64,000 nt of DNA. It comes from Sulfurifustis variabilis. GTDB lineage: Bacteria; Pseudomonadota; Gammaproteobacteria; Acidiferrobacterales; Sulfurifustaceae. The stretch covers positions 868,001-932,000 of the forward strand of contig NZ_AP014936.1 of the NCBI RefSeq assembly GCF_002355415.1, in the 5' to 3' direction. The stretch's first letter is position 1, and every line of letters begins with the position of its first letter. Below, in pieces: positions 50,342-58,914 of this stretch. The notes beneath the pieces were generated by a model. That model ran no database searches, was not told where the DNA came from, and was given only the letters and a program-made list of their open reading frames with translations. A program made the translations under genes and the position numbers.

Positions 50342-51043
50342 ATGGGCGCGCAGTGGAAGACCAAGATCAAAGAGACGACGGCGGCCGCGAAGGGCCGGAT
50401 CTTCACGAAGCTCGCCAAGGAGATCATGGTGGCCGCGCGCGGCGGCCCGGATCCCAACCAGAATTCGAAGCTGCGGATGGCGGTGGAGCAGGCCAAGAAG
50501 GCCTCGATGCCCAAGGACAACATCGAGCGGGCGATCAAGAAGGGCGCCGGGCTGCTCGACGAACAGGTGAGCTACGAGAAGCTCACTTATGAAGGGTTCG
50601 CGCCGCACCGCGTGCCGGTCATCGTCGAATGCCTGACGGACAACGCGAACCGCACCGCGTCGAACATCCGGATGCTGTTCCGCAAGGGGCAGTTGGGCGC
50701 CTCCGGCTCGGTCTCGTGGGACTTCGACTACGTCGGCATGATCGAGGCGACCCCGGAATCGCCCGGAGCGGATCCGGAGGTCGCCGCCATCGAGGCCGGC
50801 GCCCGGGACCTGGAGCCGGCGGAGAACGGCGCGACGCTGTTCCTCACCGAGCCGTCCGATCTCGACGCCGTCGCCCGGGCCCTGCCCGCGCACGGCTTCG
50901 TCGTGCAGTCGGCGCAGCTCGGCTACCGGCCGAAGAACCCGGTCACCCTCGGCGCCGCCGAGCGCGCGGAGGTCGAGGCGTTTTTAGAAGCGATCGACGC
51001 CGACGACGACGTGCAGAACGTCTATCCGGGACTGGCGGACTGA
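50342..51043 (+). CDS. yebC: YebC/PmpR-type regulator or translation factor
   Basis: The 233-residue protein has the YebC fold: [75 protein letters not shown] and [20 protein letters not shown]. The N-terminus differs from the standard MAGHSKWANIK but matches the second YebC subgroup. Recent work links YebC proteins to translation of polyproline motifs, older work to DNA binding. A partly duplicated copy of its 3' end follows it. Confidence 0.92.
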   Translation: MGAQWKTKIKETTAAAKGRIFTKLAKEIMVAARGGPDPNQNSKLRMAVEQAKKASMPKDNIERAIKKGAGLLDEQVSYEKLTYEGFAPHRVPVIVECLTDNANRTASNIRMLFRKGQLGASGSVSWDFDYVGMIEATPESPGADPEVAAIEAGARDLEPAENGATLFLTEPSDLDAVARALPAHGFVVQSAQLGYRPKNPVTLGAAERAEVEAFLEAIDADDDVQNVYPGLAD

Positions 51044-51510
51044 GAAGCGGCTGCCTGGTGATCGGTATCGGTTCCTCTCTCCCCTCACCCTCACCCCAGC
51101 CCTCTCCCGCTCGCGGGAGAGGGAGCCGAAAACCACGACGTGCAGAATGTTCTTATCCGGGAGCGGCGGGGTTAGGTGACCTTTGAATAAGACGTCATTG
51201 CGAGGAGCGAAGCGACGAAGCAATCTCGCATCCGATCGACCAGAGGACAGATTGCTTCGCTGCGCTCGCAATGACACGGGAGCGCCCTCACCCCAACCCT
51301 CTCCCGCGAGCGGGAGAGGGAGTGGAAAGCCAACGGCGTGCGGAAAACGTCTATCCGGGATTGGCGGACTGAGAAGCGGCTTGCCTGGTGATTGATATCG
51401 GTCCCCTCTCCCCTCCGTGGGAGAGGGACAGGGAGAGGGGGGCGTGATCGGCAAACCGCTGAACGCGGTCACCCCAACCCGCTCCCGCGAGAGGGAGCGG
51501 AAAGCCACGT
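51044..51510. repeat. Tandem partial copies of the yebC 3' end mixed with palindromic repeats
   Basis: The yebC 3' sequence from about 51007 (ACGTGCAGAACGTCTATCCG, then the stop and GAAGCGGCTGCCTGGTGAT) recurs degraded at 51137-51172. It recurs again near-complete at 51335-51412 (CGTGCGGAAAACGTCTATCC, GGGATTGGCGGACTGAGAAG). Each copy is followed by CCCTCTCCC-type palindromes (about 51073-51125, 51286-51325, 51402-51440). A fragment of the left flank recurs just before the YgjP-like gene. The copies lack any open frame. Confidence 0.85.
51194..51275. repeat. Complete GTCATTGCGAGC-type inverted element
   Basis: An 82-base element from GTCATTGCGAGGAGCGAAGC to GCTGCGCTCGCAATGAC, with long near-perfect inverted ends and a 20-base unrelated centre. 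It is inserted between two yebC-end copies. Confidence 0.9.
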
Positions 51511-52224
51511 ATGACGGAAACGCCTTTTGACTACCGCGTTCGGGTCAGCGCCCGGAGTCGGCGCGTTTGTCTGCGCGTGACCGTGGAGCAGGGGCTCGAG
51601 GTCGTCGTGCCGCGCGGGTACGACTGCGGGCTGCTGTCGGATCTCCTGAAGCGGAAAGAGCGATGGATACGCGGCGCCCTCGAACGCATCGAGGGGTACC
51701 GGAAGGCGCTCGGGTTCGGCGCCACCTGGGCGCCGCCGCCGCGGATCGATCTCCCGGCCCTCGATCGCTCCTGGCAGGTCGCCGCGCACGCGACCGCAGC
51801 GAACGGCGTGACGGTGCGCGAAGCGGAGCCCGGGTTCCTGCGGCTCTCGGGGCCGATCGACGACGAGCGCCTCGCCCGCGCCGCGCTTCGTCGCTGGCTG
51901 GTGCGCCAGGCGCAGGCCCACCTCGCGCCGCGGCTGGAGGCGCTGAGCCGCTCGACCGGGCTGCGCCATCGCCGCGTCGCGTTTCGCTGCCAGAAGACGC
52001 GCTGGGGGAGCTGCTCGCGGGATGGCGGCATCTCGCTCAATGCCCGCCTGCTGTTCCTGCCGCCCGAGCTCGTCGACTACATCCTGATCCACGAGCTCTG
52101 CCACACCGCCCACATGAACCATTCGAAGCGCTTCTGGGCGCTGGTCGCGCGCCACTGCCCGGACTTCCGTATCCACGACCGGCGGCTGCACGAGATGGGG
52201 AAGCACGTCCCGCGCTGGGGCTGA
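51511..52224 (+). CDS. YgjP-like metal-dependent hydrolase (M48/DUF45)
   Basis: The 237-residue protein has the zinc-protease motif HELCH (His194, Glu195, His198) within VDYILIHELCHTAHMNHSKRFW. The preceding KTRWGSCSRDGGISLNARLLFLPPELVD is typical of YgjP/DUF45. An N-terminal beta-rich region carries KRKERWI. Related enzymes are predicted metalloproteases of unknown target. The start ATG is preceded by a copy of the repeat's GCGGAAAGCCACGT. Confidence 0.9.
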   Translation: MTETPFDYRVRVSARSRRVCLRVTVEQGLEVVVPRGYDCGLLSDLLKRKERWIRGALERIEGYRKALGFGATWAPPPRIDLPALDRSWQVAAHATAANGVTVREAEPGFLRLSGPIDDERLARAALRRWLVRQAQAHLAPRLEALSRSTGLRHRRVAFRCQKTRWGSCSRDGGISLNARLLFLPPELVDYILIHELCHTAHMNHSKRFWALVARHCPDFRIHDRRLHEMGKHVPRWG

Positions 52225-52356
52225 GCCCCACGGGGCGTAAGGGAAGAATGCACTCGGCTGCACGCCCGAACGGCCCTGAGACAGGCTCGCGTTCTCATTG
52301 TGCGGTTCCCCTTCGCGGTGCTACTCTGGTGCTACCTGACTTCCTGAGTCGCCTGC

Positions 52357-52638
52357 ATGGCCACGACGACCACGCTCAAGTTACCGGACAAGCTGAAGGC
52401 CCGGATCGCACGCCTGGCTAGAGAAACCGGACGCTCCCCACACAGCCTGATGGTGGAAGCGCTGGAGCGCGAGGTCGCGCGCGAGGAGCGGATGCGCGAG
52501 TTCGTTCGCGAAGCAATCGCTGCGGATACCGCGGTGGAAGAGGGAGCGGCAGTCTATCGGGCCGAGGACGTGCACGCCTGGCTCGATCGCCTCGCACGGC
52601 ATCGCAAGGCGCCACGCCCAAAAGCGTGGCGCAGGTAG
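52357..52638 (+). CDS. Ribbon-helix-helix antitoxin
   Basis: The 93-residue protein has an N-terminal RHH fold (TTTTLKLPDKLKARIARLARETGRSPHSLMVEALEREV) and a C-terminal helical tail that would wrap the toxin. It overlaps the following RelE/ParE gene by 13 bases, the usual antitoxin-first order. It should repress its own operon. Confidence 0.92.
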   Translation: MATTTTLKLPDKLKARIARLARETGRSPHSLMVEALEREVAREERMREFVREAIAADTAVEEGAAVYRAEDVHAWLDRLARHRKAPRPKAWRR

Positions 52639-52919
52639 TCTACACGCAGAACGCGCTCGAGAACCTGGAGCGCCTGTTCGCCTTCCTCTCCGAACACGAT
52701 CCGGATGCTGCCGCAGCCGCCGCCACGGCCATTCGGACGGCGGTGGGGACTTTGGCGGATCATCCGTTGATCGGTCGAAGGATCGAGGGAGAAGTGCGGG
52801 AACTGGTCGTCTCTTACGGAAAGACCGGATACGTCGCACTCTACCGGATCGTGCCCGAGCAGAACCTCATCCGTCTTCTGGCCGTTCGTCATCAACGAGA
52901 TCTCGACTACCCGGGCTGA
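52626..52919 (+). CDS. RelE/ParE-superfamily toxin
   Basis: The 97-residue protein has the ParE-type pattern AQVVYTQNALENLERLFAFLSEH, LADHPLIGRRIEGEVRELVVSYG and YVALYRIVPEQNLIRLLAVRHQRDLDY. Members inhibit gyrase (ParE) or cut mRNA (RelE); the spacing favours ParE. The GTG at 52626 overlaps the antitoxin end. Confidence 0.92.
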   Translation: MAQVVYTQNALENLERLFAFLSEHDPDAAAAAATAIRTAVGTLADHPLIGRRIEGEVRELVVSYGKTGYVALYRIVPEQNLIRLLAVRHQRDLDYPG

Positions 52920-52920
52920 G

Positions 52921-54402
52921 TCAGTCCCTCGCCGCCGCGCGCAGACCCTGCGGCACCACCCATCGCTCCAGCAGCTCGAACGCGCCCTGCACGAGCAGCG
53001 CGAGCGCGGCGGCGGGCACCGCGCCCTGCAGGATCAGGTCGATGTCGTCGAGGCGGATGCCGGTGAGGATCGGCTGGCCGTAGCCGCCCGCGCCGATGAG
53101 CGCGCCGAGCGTCGCGGTGCCGACGTTGATCACGGCCGAGGTCTTGATGCCCGCGAGGATCGAGCGCGAGGCGAGCGGCAGGTCGACGAGCCGCAGCCGC
53201 GCGGCGAACGGCAGCCCCAGCGCGTCGGCCGACTCGCGCACCGGCGGGGGCACGTCGTGCAGCCCGGCGTGCGTGTTGCGGACGATCGGCAGGAGGCTGT
53301 AGAGAAAGAGCGCGACCACCGCGGGCGGACCGCCGATCCCGAGCAGCGGAATCATGAACACGAGCAGCGCGAGCGCCGGGATCGTCTGGATCGCGCCGGC
53401 GACGCCGAGGATCAGCTGGCCGGCGGCGGGCCTGAGCCACGCGAGCACGCCGAGCGGGATGGCGACGAGCACGGCGGCCGAGAGCGAGAGCCCGACGAGC
53501 GCCAGGTGCTCGCGGGTGTGCCGCCAGAAGCGCTGGAGGGTGCTCCGGTCGCGGACGGCGACCTCGATGCCGAGCGACTCGCCGAGGAACTCGGCCGCGA
53601 CGCGCGCCTCGGGCACGCCGTCCAGTTTCGCCCGCGCGTTCATCGACGTCATCGCGGGCGCGGTGATGCGGCCTTCGAGCCGTCGGAGGGCGTCCAGCGC
53701 CTTGGGGGCCCGGTCGGCGAGATCGGCCCGGTACAGGAACAGCGCGCGGTAGTCGGGAAAGTAGCCGAGGTCGTCCTCCAGCACCGAGAGGTCGTAATAC
53801 TCGATCTCGGCGTCGGTCGAGTAGAGGTCGACGACGTGCAGGCTGCCGGCCGCGAGTCCCCGGTACGCAAGGTCGTGGTCGAGGCCGCGCACGTCGCGCT
53901 GCGGCAGACCGTAGCGCGCCCGCAGGCCGCGCCACCCGTCGGCGCGATCCATGAACTCGCTGCTGAAGCCGAAGGCGAGCCCGGGGTGCGCCTTGAGGTC
54001 GGAGATGCGGCGGATGCCGAGGCGCTCGGCGAGCTCCGGCCGCATCCCGAGGGCGTAGGTGTTGTTGAACCCGAGCGGCCGGGTCATGCGCACGCCGTGC
54101 TCCGCGAGGAGCGCGTCGAGCGCCTCGCCGCGCGGCCGCCCGGCGAAGATCTCGTGCCGCAGCGTTCCGGTGTACTCCGGGTAGATGTCGATGTCCCCGG
54201 CGAGCAGCGCGTTCCACAGCACGCGCGTGCCGCCGAGCTCGGCGCGGTGCCGCGCCGGCATGCCCTGCGCCTCGACGAGCTGGCGGGCCGCTTCCCCGAG
54301 GATCACGGATTCGGTGAACTTCTTCGAGCCGACGGTCACCGCGTCCCCGGCGAACGCGGGCGCGGCGAGCAGCAGCCCCGACAGAAAGGCGATCGCTTTC
54401 AC
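52921..54402 (-). CDS. OsmU/OpuC-type transporter: substrate-binding domain fused to permease
   Basis: The 493-residue protein has a signal peptide and an OpuAC-like binding domain (VTVGSKKFTESVILGEA, IDIYPEYTGTLRHEIF, GLAFGFSSEFMDRADGW) to about residue 275. A six-helix permease with the BPD-transport loop (SADALGLPFAARLRLVDLPLASRSILAGIKTSAVINVGTATLGALIGAGGYG) follows. It should import glycine betaine, choline or related osmolytes. The binding domain is N-terminal and the permease C-terminal. The start is GTG, overlapping the ATPase gene's stop by four bases (GTGA). Confidence 0.9.
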   Translation of the reverse strand: MKAIAFLSGLLLAAPAFAGDAVTVGSKKFTESVILGEAARQLVEAQGMPARHRAELGGTRVLWNALLAGDIDIYPEYTGTLRHEIFAGRPRGEALDALLAEHGVRMTRPLGFNNTYALGMRPELAERLGIRRISDLKAHPGLAFGFSSEFMDRADGWRGLRARYGLPQRDVRGLDHDLAYRGLAAGSLHVVDLYSTDAEIEYYDLSVLEDDLGYFPDYRALFLYRADLADRAPKALDALRRLEGRITAPAMTSMNARAKLDGVPEARVAAEFLGESLGIEVAVRDRSTLQRFWRHTREHLALVGLSLSAAVLVAIPLGVLAWLRPAAGQLILGVAGAIQTIPALALLVFMIPLLGIGGPPAVVALFLYSLLPIVRNTHAGLHDVPPPVRESADALGLPFAARLRLVDLPLASRSILAGIKTSAVINVGTATLGALIGAGGYGQPILTGIRLDDIDLILQGAVPAAALALLVQGAFELLERWVVPQGLRAAARD

Positions 54403-55151
54403 GATTCGCTCGAGGGCGAGGGGTCGAAGGCCACGCGCTGCGCGCGCAGGAAGCGCGTGACGAAGGGATCGGCGGGGCGCCGGACGAACTCGTCGGCGGC
54501 GCCGAGCTGCACGATGCGGCCGTCGCGCAGCAGCGCGATCCGGTCGCCGAAGAACGCGGCCTCGGCCATGTCGTGCGTGACCATCACGACGGTCTTTCGC
54601 AGGCGGCGGAAGATTTCCCGCAGCTCCTCCTGCAGGTCGTAGCGGATCAGGGGGTCGAGCGCGCCCAGCGGCTCGTCCAGCAGCAGCGCTTCCGGATCGA
54701 GCATCAGGGCGCGCATGAGCGCGACGCGCTGGCGCTGACCGCCGGAAAGCTGCGCCGGGTAGCGCGCGAGGAGATCGGCAGGAAGCCGGACGAGGCCCGC
54801 GAGCTCGTCCACGCGCGCGGCGGTGCGCGCCGCGTCCCAGCCGAGGTACTCCGCCATCAGCGTCACGTTGCGCCGCGCGCTGAGGTGCGGAAACAGCCCG
54901 CCCTCCTGGATCACGTAGCCCATGCGCCGGCGCAAGAGCAGCACGTTCGCGCGGGTGACGGCCTCGCCGTCGAACTTGACGTTGCCCGTGTCGGGCGCCA
55001 GCAGGCCGACGAGGAGCTTGAGCAGCGTGGTCTTGCCGCATCCGCTCGGGCCGACGAGCACGGTCGTCTGCGCCGCCGGCAGGACGAGTGTCACGTCCTG
55101 AAGCGCGGGCGCCTCGCGGTAGCGCTTGGTCACCGATTGCAGCTCGAACAC
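54399..55151 (-). CDS. OsmU/OpuC-type ABC transporter ATP-binding protein
   Basis: The product has about 250 residues with Walker A GPSGCGKTT, the Q-loop VIQEGGLFPH, signature LSGGQRQR, Walker B LLLDEPLGALDP and the H-loop VTHD. It powers the fused permease/binding protein encoded next. I use GTG at 55151, giving MFELQSVTKRY; an upstream GTG at 55172 is possible. No CBS domain is attached. Confidence 0.9.
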   Translation of the reverse strand: MFELQSVTKRYREAPALQDVTLVLPAAQTTVLVGPSGCGKTTLLKLLVGLLAPDTGNVKFDGEAVTRANVLLLRRRMGYVIQEGGLFPHLSARRNVTLMAEYLGWDAARTAARVDELAGLVRLPADLLARYPAQLSGGQRQRVALMRALMLDPEALLLDEPLGALDPLIRYDLQEELREIFRRLRKTVVMVTHDMAEAAFFGDRIALLRDGRIVQLGAADEFVRRPADPFVTRFLRAQRVAFDPSPSSES

Positions 55152-55272
55152 GGTTGTTCTTATAACACGCACGCGGGCGCGACCCGACGATCGGAAACGC
55201 GCCGGTCGCGCGTGTCGTCTTCAGGGGATGTCACCCGCGCGGGCCGGCGGGCGTCGAAACGGTCGGCCAGGC

Positions 55273-55503
55273 TCAAGTCGACCGCATTTCCTCGCCAGCG
55301 GCGGGCAGCGGATTCCGACCGGTTCCGCGCCGCACGAAGGCATCGGCCGGCGGCGACGAGGCGGCGGGACGCAGGTCGTCGACACTGTCGAGGACGACCC
55401 GGATGGCGACGGCTACCGCCACCAGCGGGGCGAGGACGAGAATCGCCGCGGCGCTGGCCAAGGCGATCAGCAGGGCGGCCAGCAGCCTGGCGCACAGCCT
55501 CAC
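55273..55503 (-). CDS. Possible small membrane protein
   Basis: The 76-residue frame begins MRLCARLLAALLIALASAAA, ILVLAPLVAVAVAIRVVLD, a likely membrane helix. Its remaining half is Pro/Arg-rich. GGGAGGGG lies just before the GTG, though the spacing is short. I do not recognise it; it may be chance in GC-rich DNA. Confidence 0.35.
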   Translation of the reverse strand: MRLCARLLAALLIALASAAAILVLAPLVAVAVAIRVVLDSVDDLRPAASSPPADAFVRRGTGRNPLPAAGEEMRST

Positions 55504-55911
55504 GACCCCTCCCGCACGGACCGTCTGCTCCTCGGTGTCGATCGCCCGGTGCGAGGCCGGCCGCCGTCCGGCCCGGTCGGGCGTGCCTTCGCGGTCGGTG
55601 GGGTGCGCATGCGTGTCTCCCTCTTGTCGTTATCGCGCGCGCCTTCATCTTCGCGCCGTGGCGGCGGGCGGCAAGGCGGGATTTACCCTAACGCGAGCTG
55701 CCGCGTCCGGTTCCGCTCGCACCGCTCGGCGGATCAGGCGCTTGCCTGCGGCGGTTGAAGTCGTTGCAGTCGATGCCGGCACGGAAGTCATGGCGAGCCG
55801 GCGGGCCGGACGCCACGGCGCGAAAGAGCGACGGGGCGCCGGCGCGGTCGGAGACTGGATGATCGCATCGCGCCTGCGGGAGAATGAGCCCGGCGAGTCG
55901 AGGTGGTCACC
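55504..55911. other. Intergenic region, no gene seen
   Basis: Long open frames exist here on several strands, but all read as Arg/Pro-rich GC-bias noise. A likely ribosome site (GAGGTGG) for the YjbQ-like gene lies at its right end. Confidence 0.35.
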
Positions 55912-56319
55912 ATGCGCAGAACCATCACGTTGAGCACGCGCCGGCGGGAGGAGCTGATCGACATCACGGAGCAGGTGAAGGCGGTCGTGCGCGAGAGCGG
56001 CGTCCGCGACGGGCTGGTGCACGTGTACGCCCAGGGGGCGACTGCGGCGACGATGGTCCAGGAGAACTGGGACGAAAGCGTGCAGACCGACGTCGTGCAT
56101 CTGCTCCAGAAGCTGATCCCGAGAGGCGTGTGGCTGCACGACCGGCAGGACGGCAACGGCGACGCCCACCTCAAGGCCGGCCTCGTCGGGCCGTCGGAAA
56201 CGGTTCCGATCGTCGACGGCGAGCTGGGGCTTTCGACCTGGCAGAACGTCTTCTTCTGCGAGTTCGACGGCCCGCGCGACGATCGGAAGATCGTATGCAC
56301 GGTGTTGGCCGATCGTTAG
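55912..56319 (+). CDS. yjbQ: YjbQ/UPF0047-family protein
   Basis: The 135-residue protein matches UPF0047/YjbQ: LSTRRREELIDITEQVK, VQENWDESVQTDVVHLLQKLIP, GNGDAHLKAGL and LSTWQNVFFCEFDGPR. Some members have thiamine-phosphate synthase activity. A usually conserved His in PHTTA is replaced here by AQGATAA, so activity is doubtful. ATG at 55912 is preferred over GTG at 55903. Confidence 0.88.
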   Translation: MRRTITLSTRRREELIDITEQVKAVVRESGVRDGLVHVYAQGATAATMVQENWDESVQTDVVHLLQKLIPRGVWLHDRQDGNGDAHLKAGLVGPSETVPIVDGELGLSTWQNVFFCEFDGPRDDRKIVCTVLADR

Positions 56320-56329
56320 GAACGATGTC

Positions 56330-56394
56330 GTCATGGCGAGGAGCGAAGCGACGAAGCCATCTCCGTCAGATTGCTTCGCTGCGCTCGCAATGAC
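56330..56394. repeat. GTCATTGCGAGC-type inverted element
   Basis: A 65-base copy from GTCATGGCGAGGAGCGAAGC to CGCTGCGCTCGCAATGAC lies between the YjbQ-like and thioesterase genes, so they are probably not co-transcribed without read-through. Confidence 0.88.
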
Positions 56395-56418
56395 AGTAAA
56401 GCCCGGCCGCGCGCACGA

Positions 56419-56892
56419 ATGAACCGAGAGGAACTCGAACGGTACCTCCACCGGCACATCCCGCTGTCGCAGGCGATGGGGGTCTCGGTCCGGGAGGCGA
56501 GCCCGGCGGGCGTCGTCCTCGCCGCGCCGCTCGCGCCGAACATCAATCACCGGGAGACGGTGTTCGGCGGCAGCGCATCGGCCGTCGCCATCCTCGCCGC
56601 GTGGGCGCTGGTGCACGTGCGCCTCCAGGACGCCGGCATCCGCAGCCGCCTCGTGATCCAGCGAAACACGATGCGCTACGAGCAGCCGATCCTCGGCGAT
56701 TTCACGGCGCGCTCGGAGATCCGCGACCCGGCGGCGTGGGCGACGTTCCTCAAGACGCTCACGCGCCGGAACCGGGCGAGGATCGCCGTCACGGCGACCC
56801 TCCACTGTCAGGGCGAAAAGGTGGGAGAGCTCGAAGGCGACTTCGTCGCCTTCGGGGGCGGCGGGGGGGTGAGAGGATCGTCGAACGAATAA
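56419..56892 (+). CDS. Thioesterase-like protein (YiiD C-terminal type)
   Basis: The 157-residue protein has LERYLHRHIPLSQAMGVSV, LAPNINHRETVFGGSASAVAILAAWALVHVRL and TATLHCQGEKVGELEGDFVAF, matching the hotdog-fold YiiD-C/TIGR02447 family. The Asn/His/Arg (NINHR) block carries the probable catalytic residues. It likely cleaves acyl-CoA or acyl-ACP. The start is the ATG at 56419. Confidence 0.85.
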   Translation: MNREELERYLHRHIPLSQAMGVSVREASPAGVVLAAPLAPNINHRETVFGGSASAVAILAAWALVHVRLQDAGIRSRLVIQRNTMRYEQPILGDFTARSEIRDPAAWATFLKTLTRRNRARIAVTATLHCQGEKVGELEGDFVAFGGGGGVRGSSNE

Positions 56893-56966
56893 CCTGATGC
56901 CCATTTTTTCTGGGCGATGCGGCTCGAGCGCATTGAAAACGTCCGGCAGCGATCTAGAGTTGATTC

Positions 56967-57416
56967 ATGCCCGCGAGAATACACCCGGCGGTTGCCGCGA
57001 TCGCCCTGTTCGTCGCCGTATCGGATGCGTCGGCGGTCGACGTCTATAAATGGAAGGACGCGCAGGGCAGGACCCATATCTCCGACCGGCCGCCCGCGGA
57101 CGCACAGGCCGAGCGCCTGCAGATCCGCACCTTTTCCGCCCCCGTCGAGACCGGGCCGGTGGACGCGGCGCCTGCCGCAGGTCAGAACGTCGTCATGTTG
57201 ACCACCACCTGGTGCGGCGTGTGCAAGCGGGCGCGCAACTGGCTCACCGAAAAAGGCATCCCCTTCACCGAGCACGACGTCGAGCGGAGCGAAACGGGCA
57301 AGGCGGAGTATCGCCGGCTGGCGGGAAGAGGGGTGCCGATCATCCTGGTCGGCAACCAGCGGATGGACGGTTTCGATCCCAATCGACTCGCCGCGATGCT
57401 GAAGCGCGGCGAGTAG
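56967..57416 (+). CDS. Exported glutaredoxin fused to DUF4124
   Basis: The 149-residue protein has a signal peptide, a DUF4124 segment (VDVYKWKDAQGRTHISDRPP) and a glutaredoxin domain with CGVC (Cys83, Cys86), VPIILVGNQRMDGFDPNRL. DUF4124 is a common envelope module. It should reduce or exchange disulfides in the periplasm. The start is the ATG at 56967. Confidence 0.92.
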   Translation: MPARIHPAVAAIALFVAVSDASAVDVYKWKDAQGRTHISDRPPADAQAERLQIRTFSAPVETGPVDAAPAAGQNVVMLTTTWCGVCKRARNWLTEKGIPFTEHDVERSETGKAEYRRLAGRGVPIILVGNQRMDGFDPNRLAAMLKRGE

Positions 57417-57487
57417 CGCGTCTCCCGCCGGCCGCATCGACCCTGCCGCCTCACCGATCGCCCGATTCGCCGCGCGACCGATATTCC

Positions 57488-58225
57488 TCAGGGTCGCGCG
57501 AGTCCGAGACCCCGGCGCAGCTCCCGCGCGGTGAGCGCCTTGCCGTACACGGCGGTGCCGACGTCGAACTCCTTCGCGCGGGCGAGCGGACCGACCGCGA
57601 CGGGTTCGAAGCCCGCGTCTTCCACCAGTCGCGCGGCGACCCGGAGCGCTTCCTCGTCGTCGGCGGCGAGAGGAACGGCCGCGCGCTCGCCCGAACGGTG
57701 GGCTTCGCTGCGCAGCGCCGTGTGCGGCAGCGAGTTGAAGGCGCGGACGAGGCGCACGCCGGGCAGGAACCCGGCGGAGGCGACGCCCGTGCCCTTTGCC
57801 CGCGCGGCGACCGCCATGTCGCCGTCGCGCGAAGGGTAGGGGTTGCCGGTGTCGAGTACGATCTTGCCCGCGAGCTCCGCCGCCAGATCGCGACCCACCT
57901 GCGGCAGCGCGCCGTAGGGCACCGACATCAATATGACGTCGCCGAAGACCGCCGCCTCCCGCGGCGTGCCGGCCCGCGCCCTCGGTCCCAGACGTCGGGC
58001 CAGATCTTCGAGCCGCTCCGGATGGCGCGACGACAACAGCACTTCGTGGCCCGCCTTCACCCACAGCTCGCCGAGCGTCCCCCCTATGCGCCCCGCGCCG
58101 ATGATGCCGATCTTGAGCGGCTTTCGTTCGCCCCCATGCCCCGGTAGACCCGAAAGCAGCAGGGCGGCGGCGGGAACGAGGAGAAATGCGCGTCGTCCCG
58201 GATTTGCGGGTGGGTTCGTTTCCAT
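57488..58225 (-). CDS. Exported NADPH-dependent F420-reductase-like oxidoreductase
   Basis: The 245-residue protein has a signal-like N-terminus (RAFLLVPAAALLLSGLPGHGG) and a Rossmann motif GIIGAGRIGGTLGELW, then VILMSVPYGALPQVGRDL, VRAFNSLPH. These resemble F420-dependent NADP reductases and related NAD-binding proteins. An exported member is unusual; the signal region may be a membrane anchor. The ATG at 58225 is chosen. Confidence 0.82.
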   Translation of the reverse strand: METNPPANPGRRAFLLVPAAALLLSGLPGHGGERKPLKIGIIGAGRIGGTLGELWVKAGHEVLLSSRHPERLEDLARRLGPRARAGTPREAAVFGDVILMSVPYGALPQVGRDLAAELAGKIVLDTGNPYPSRDGDMAVAARAKGTGVASAGFLPGVRLVRAFNSLPHTALRSEAHRSGERAAVPLAADDEEALRVAARLVEDAGFEPVAVGPLARAKEFDVGTAVYGKALTARELRRGLGLARP

Positions 58226-58361
58226 GGCGTGCTCACCGTGGTCGGGGGTTTCGTGCAGGTTACCAGCCAGCCGGGTCCCCATGCGCATCCGGTGATCCCC
58301 CAATCCCTCGGGACGAACCGCCGTGTCAGGCTCTGCGCCGACGGCAAAAAGGAGATGCGCC

Positions 58362-58874
58362 ATGAAGGGACTCATTCGCTCGTCCGTTTCCCCGTTCGTC
58401 GCCGCCCTGGTGTTCGCGCCCGCCGCCTGGGCGCTCGACGAGGGCAGCAGCTCGTTTCTGAAGGAGGCCGCGCAGGGCGGGCTGGCCGAGGTGGAGCTGG
58501 CCGAGGTCGCCCAGGAGCGCGCGGCGCGCAAGGAGGTGAAGGATCTCGCCAAGAAGATCGAGGACCATCACAAGAAGGCCAACGATCAGCTCAAGTCGCT
58601 TGCCGAGAACAAGGACGTGGAGCTGCCCGACGAGCCGGCGAAGCAGCACAAGCAGACGAAGGAGCAGCTCGAGAAGCTCAAGGGCGCGCAGTTCGACCAG
58701 GCCTATCTGCAGACGATGGTTCAGGAGCACCAGAAGGACATCAGGAAGTTCGAGCAACAGGCGAAGTCGGCCAAGGACCCGGAAGTGAAGCAGTTCGCCT
58801 CGCAGACGCTGCCCACCCTCAAGGAGCATCTGAAACAGGCGCAGGCCCTGCAGAAGCCGTCATCGTCCAAATAA
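58362..58874 (+). CDS. DUF4142 exported protein
   Basis: The 170-residue protein has a signal peptide (to about residue 24, WALDEG) and an all-helical, ferritin-like DUF4142 domain (FLKEAAQGGLAEVELAEVAQERA, DHHKKANDQLKSLAE, YLQTMVQEHQKDIRKFEQQAK). Its role is unknown, possibly envelope stress. GGAG lies upstream of the ATG at 58362. Confidence 0.88.
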   Translation: MKGLIRSSVSPFVAALVFAPAAWALDEGSSSFLKEAAQGGLAEVELAEVAQERAARKEVKDLAKKIEDHHKKANDQLKSLAENKDVELPDEPAKQHKQTKEQLEKLKGAQFDQAYLQTMVQEHQKDIRKFEQQAKSAKDPEVKQFASQTLPTLKEHLKQAQALQKPSSSK

Positions 58875-58914
58875 GCACGGCGGCCTCGGCGCGCGGCCGC
58901 CAGCGGCCGCGCGC

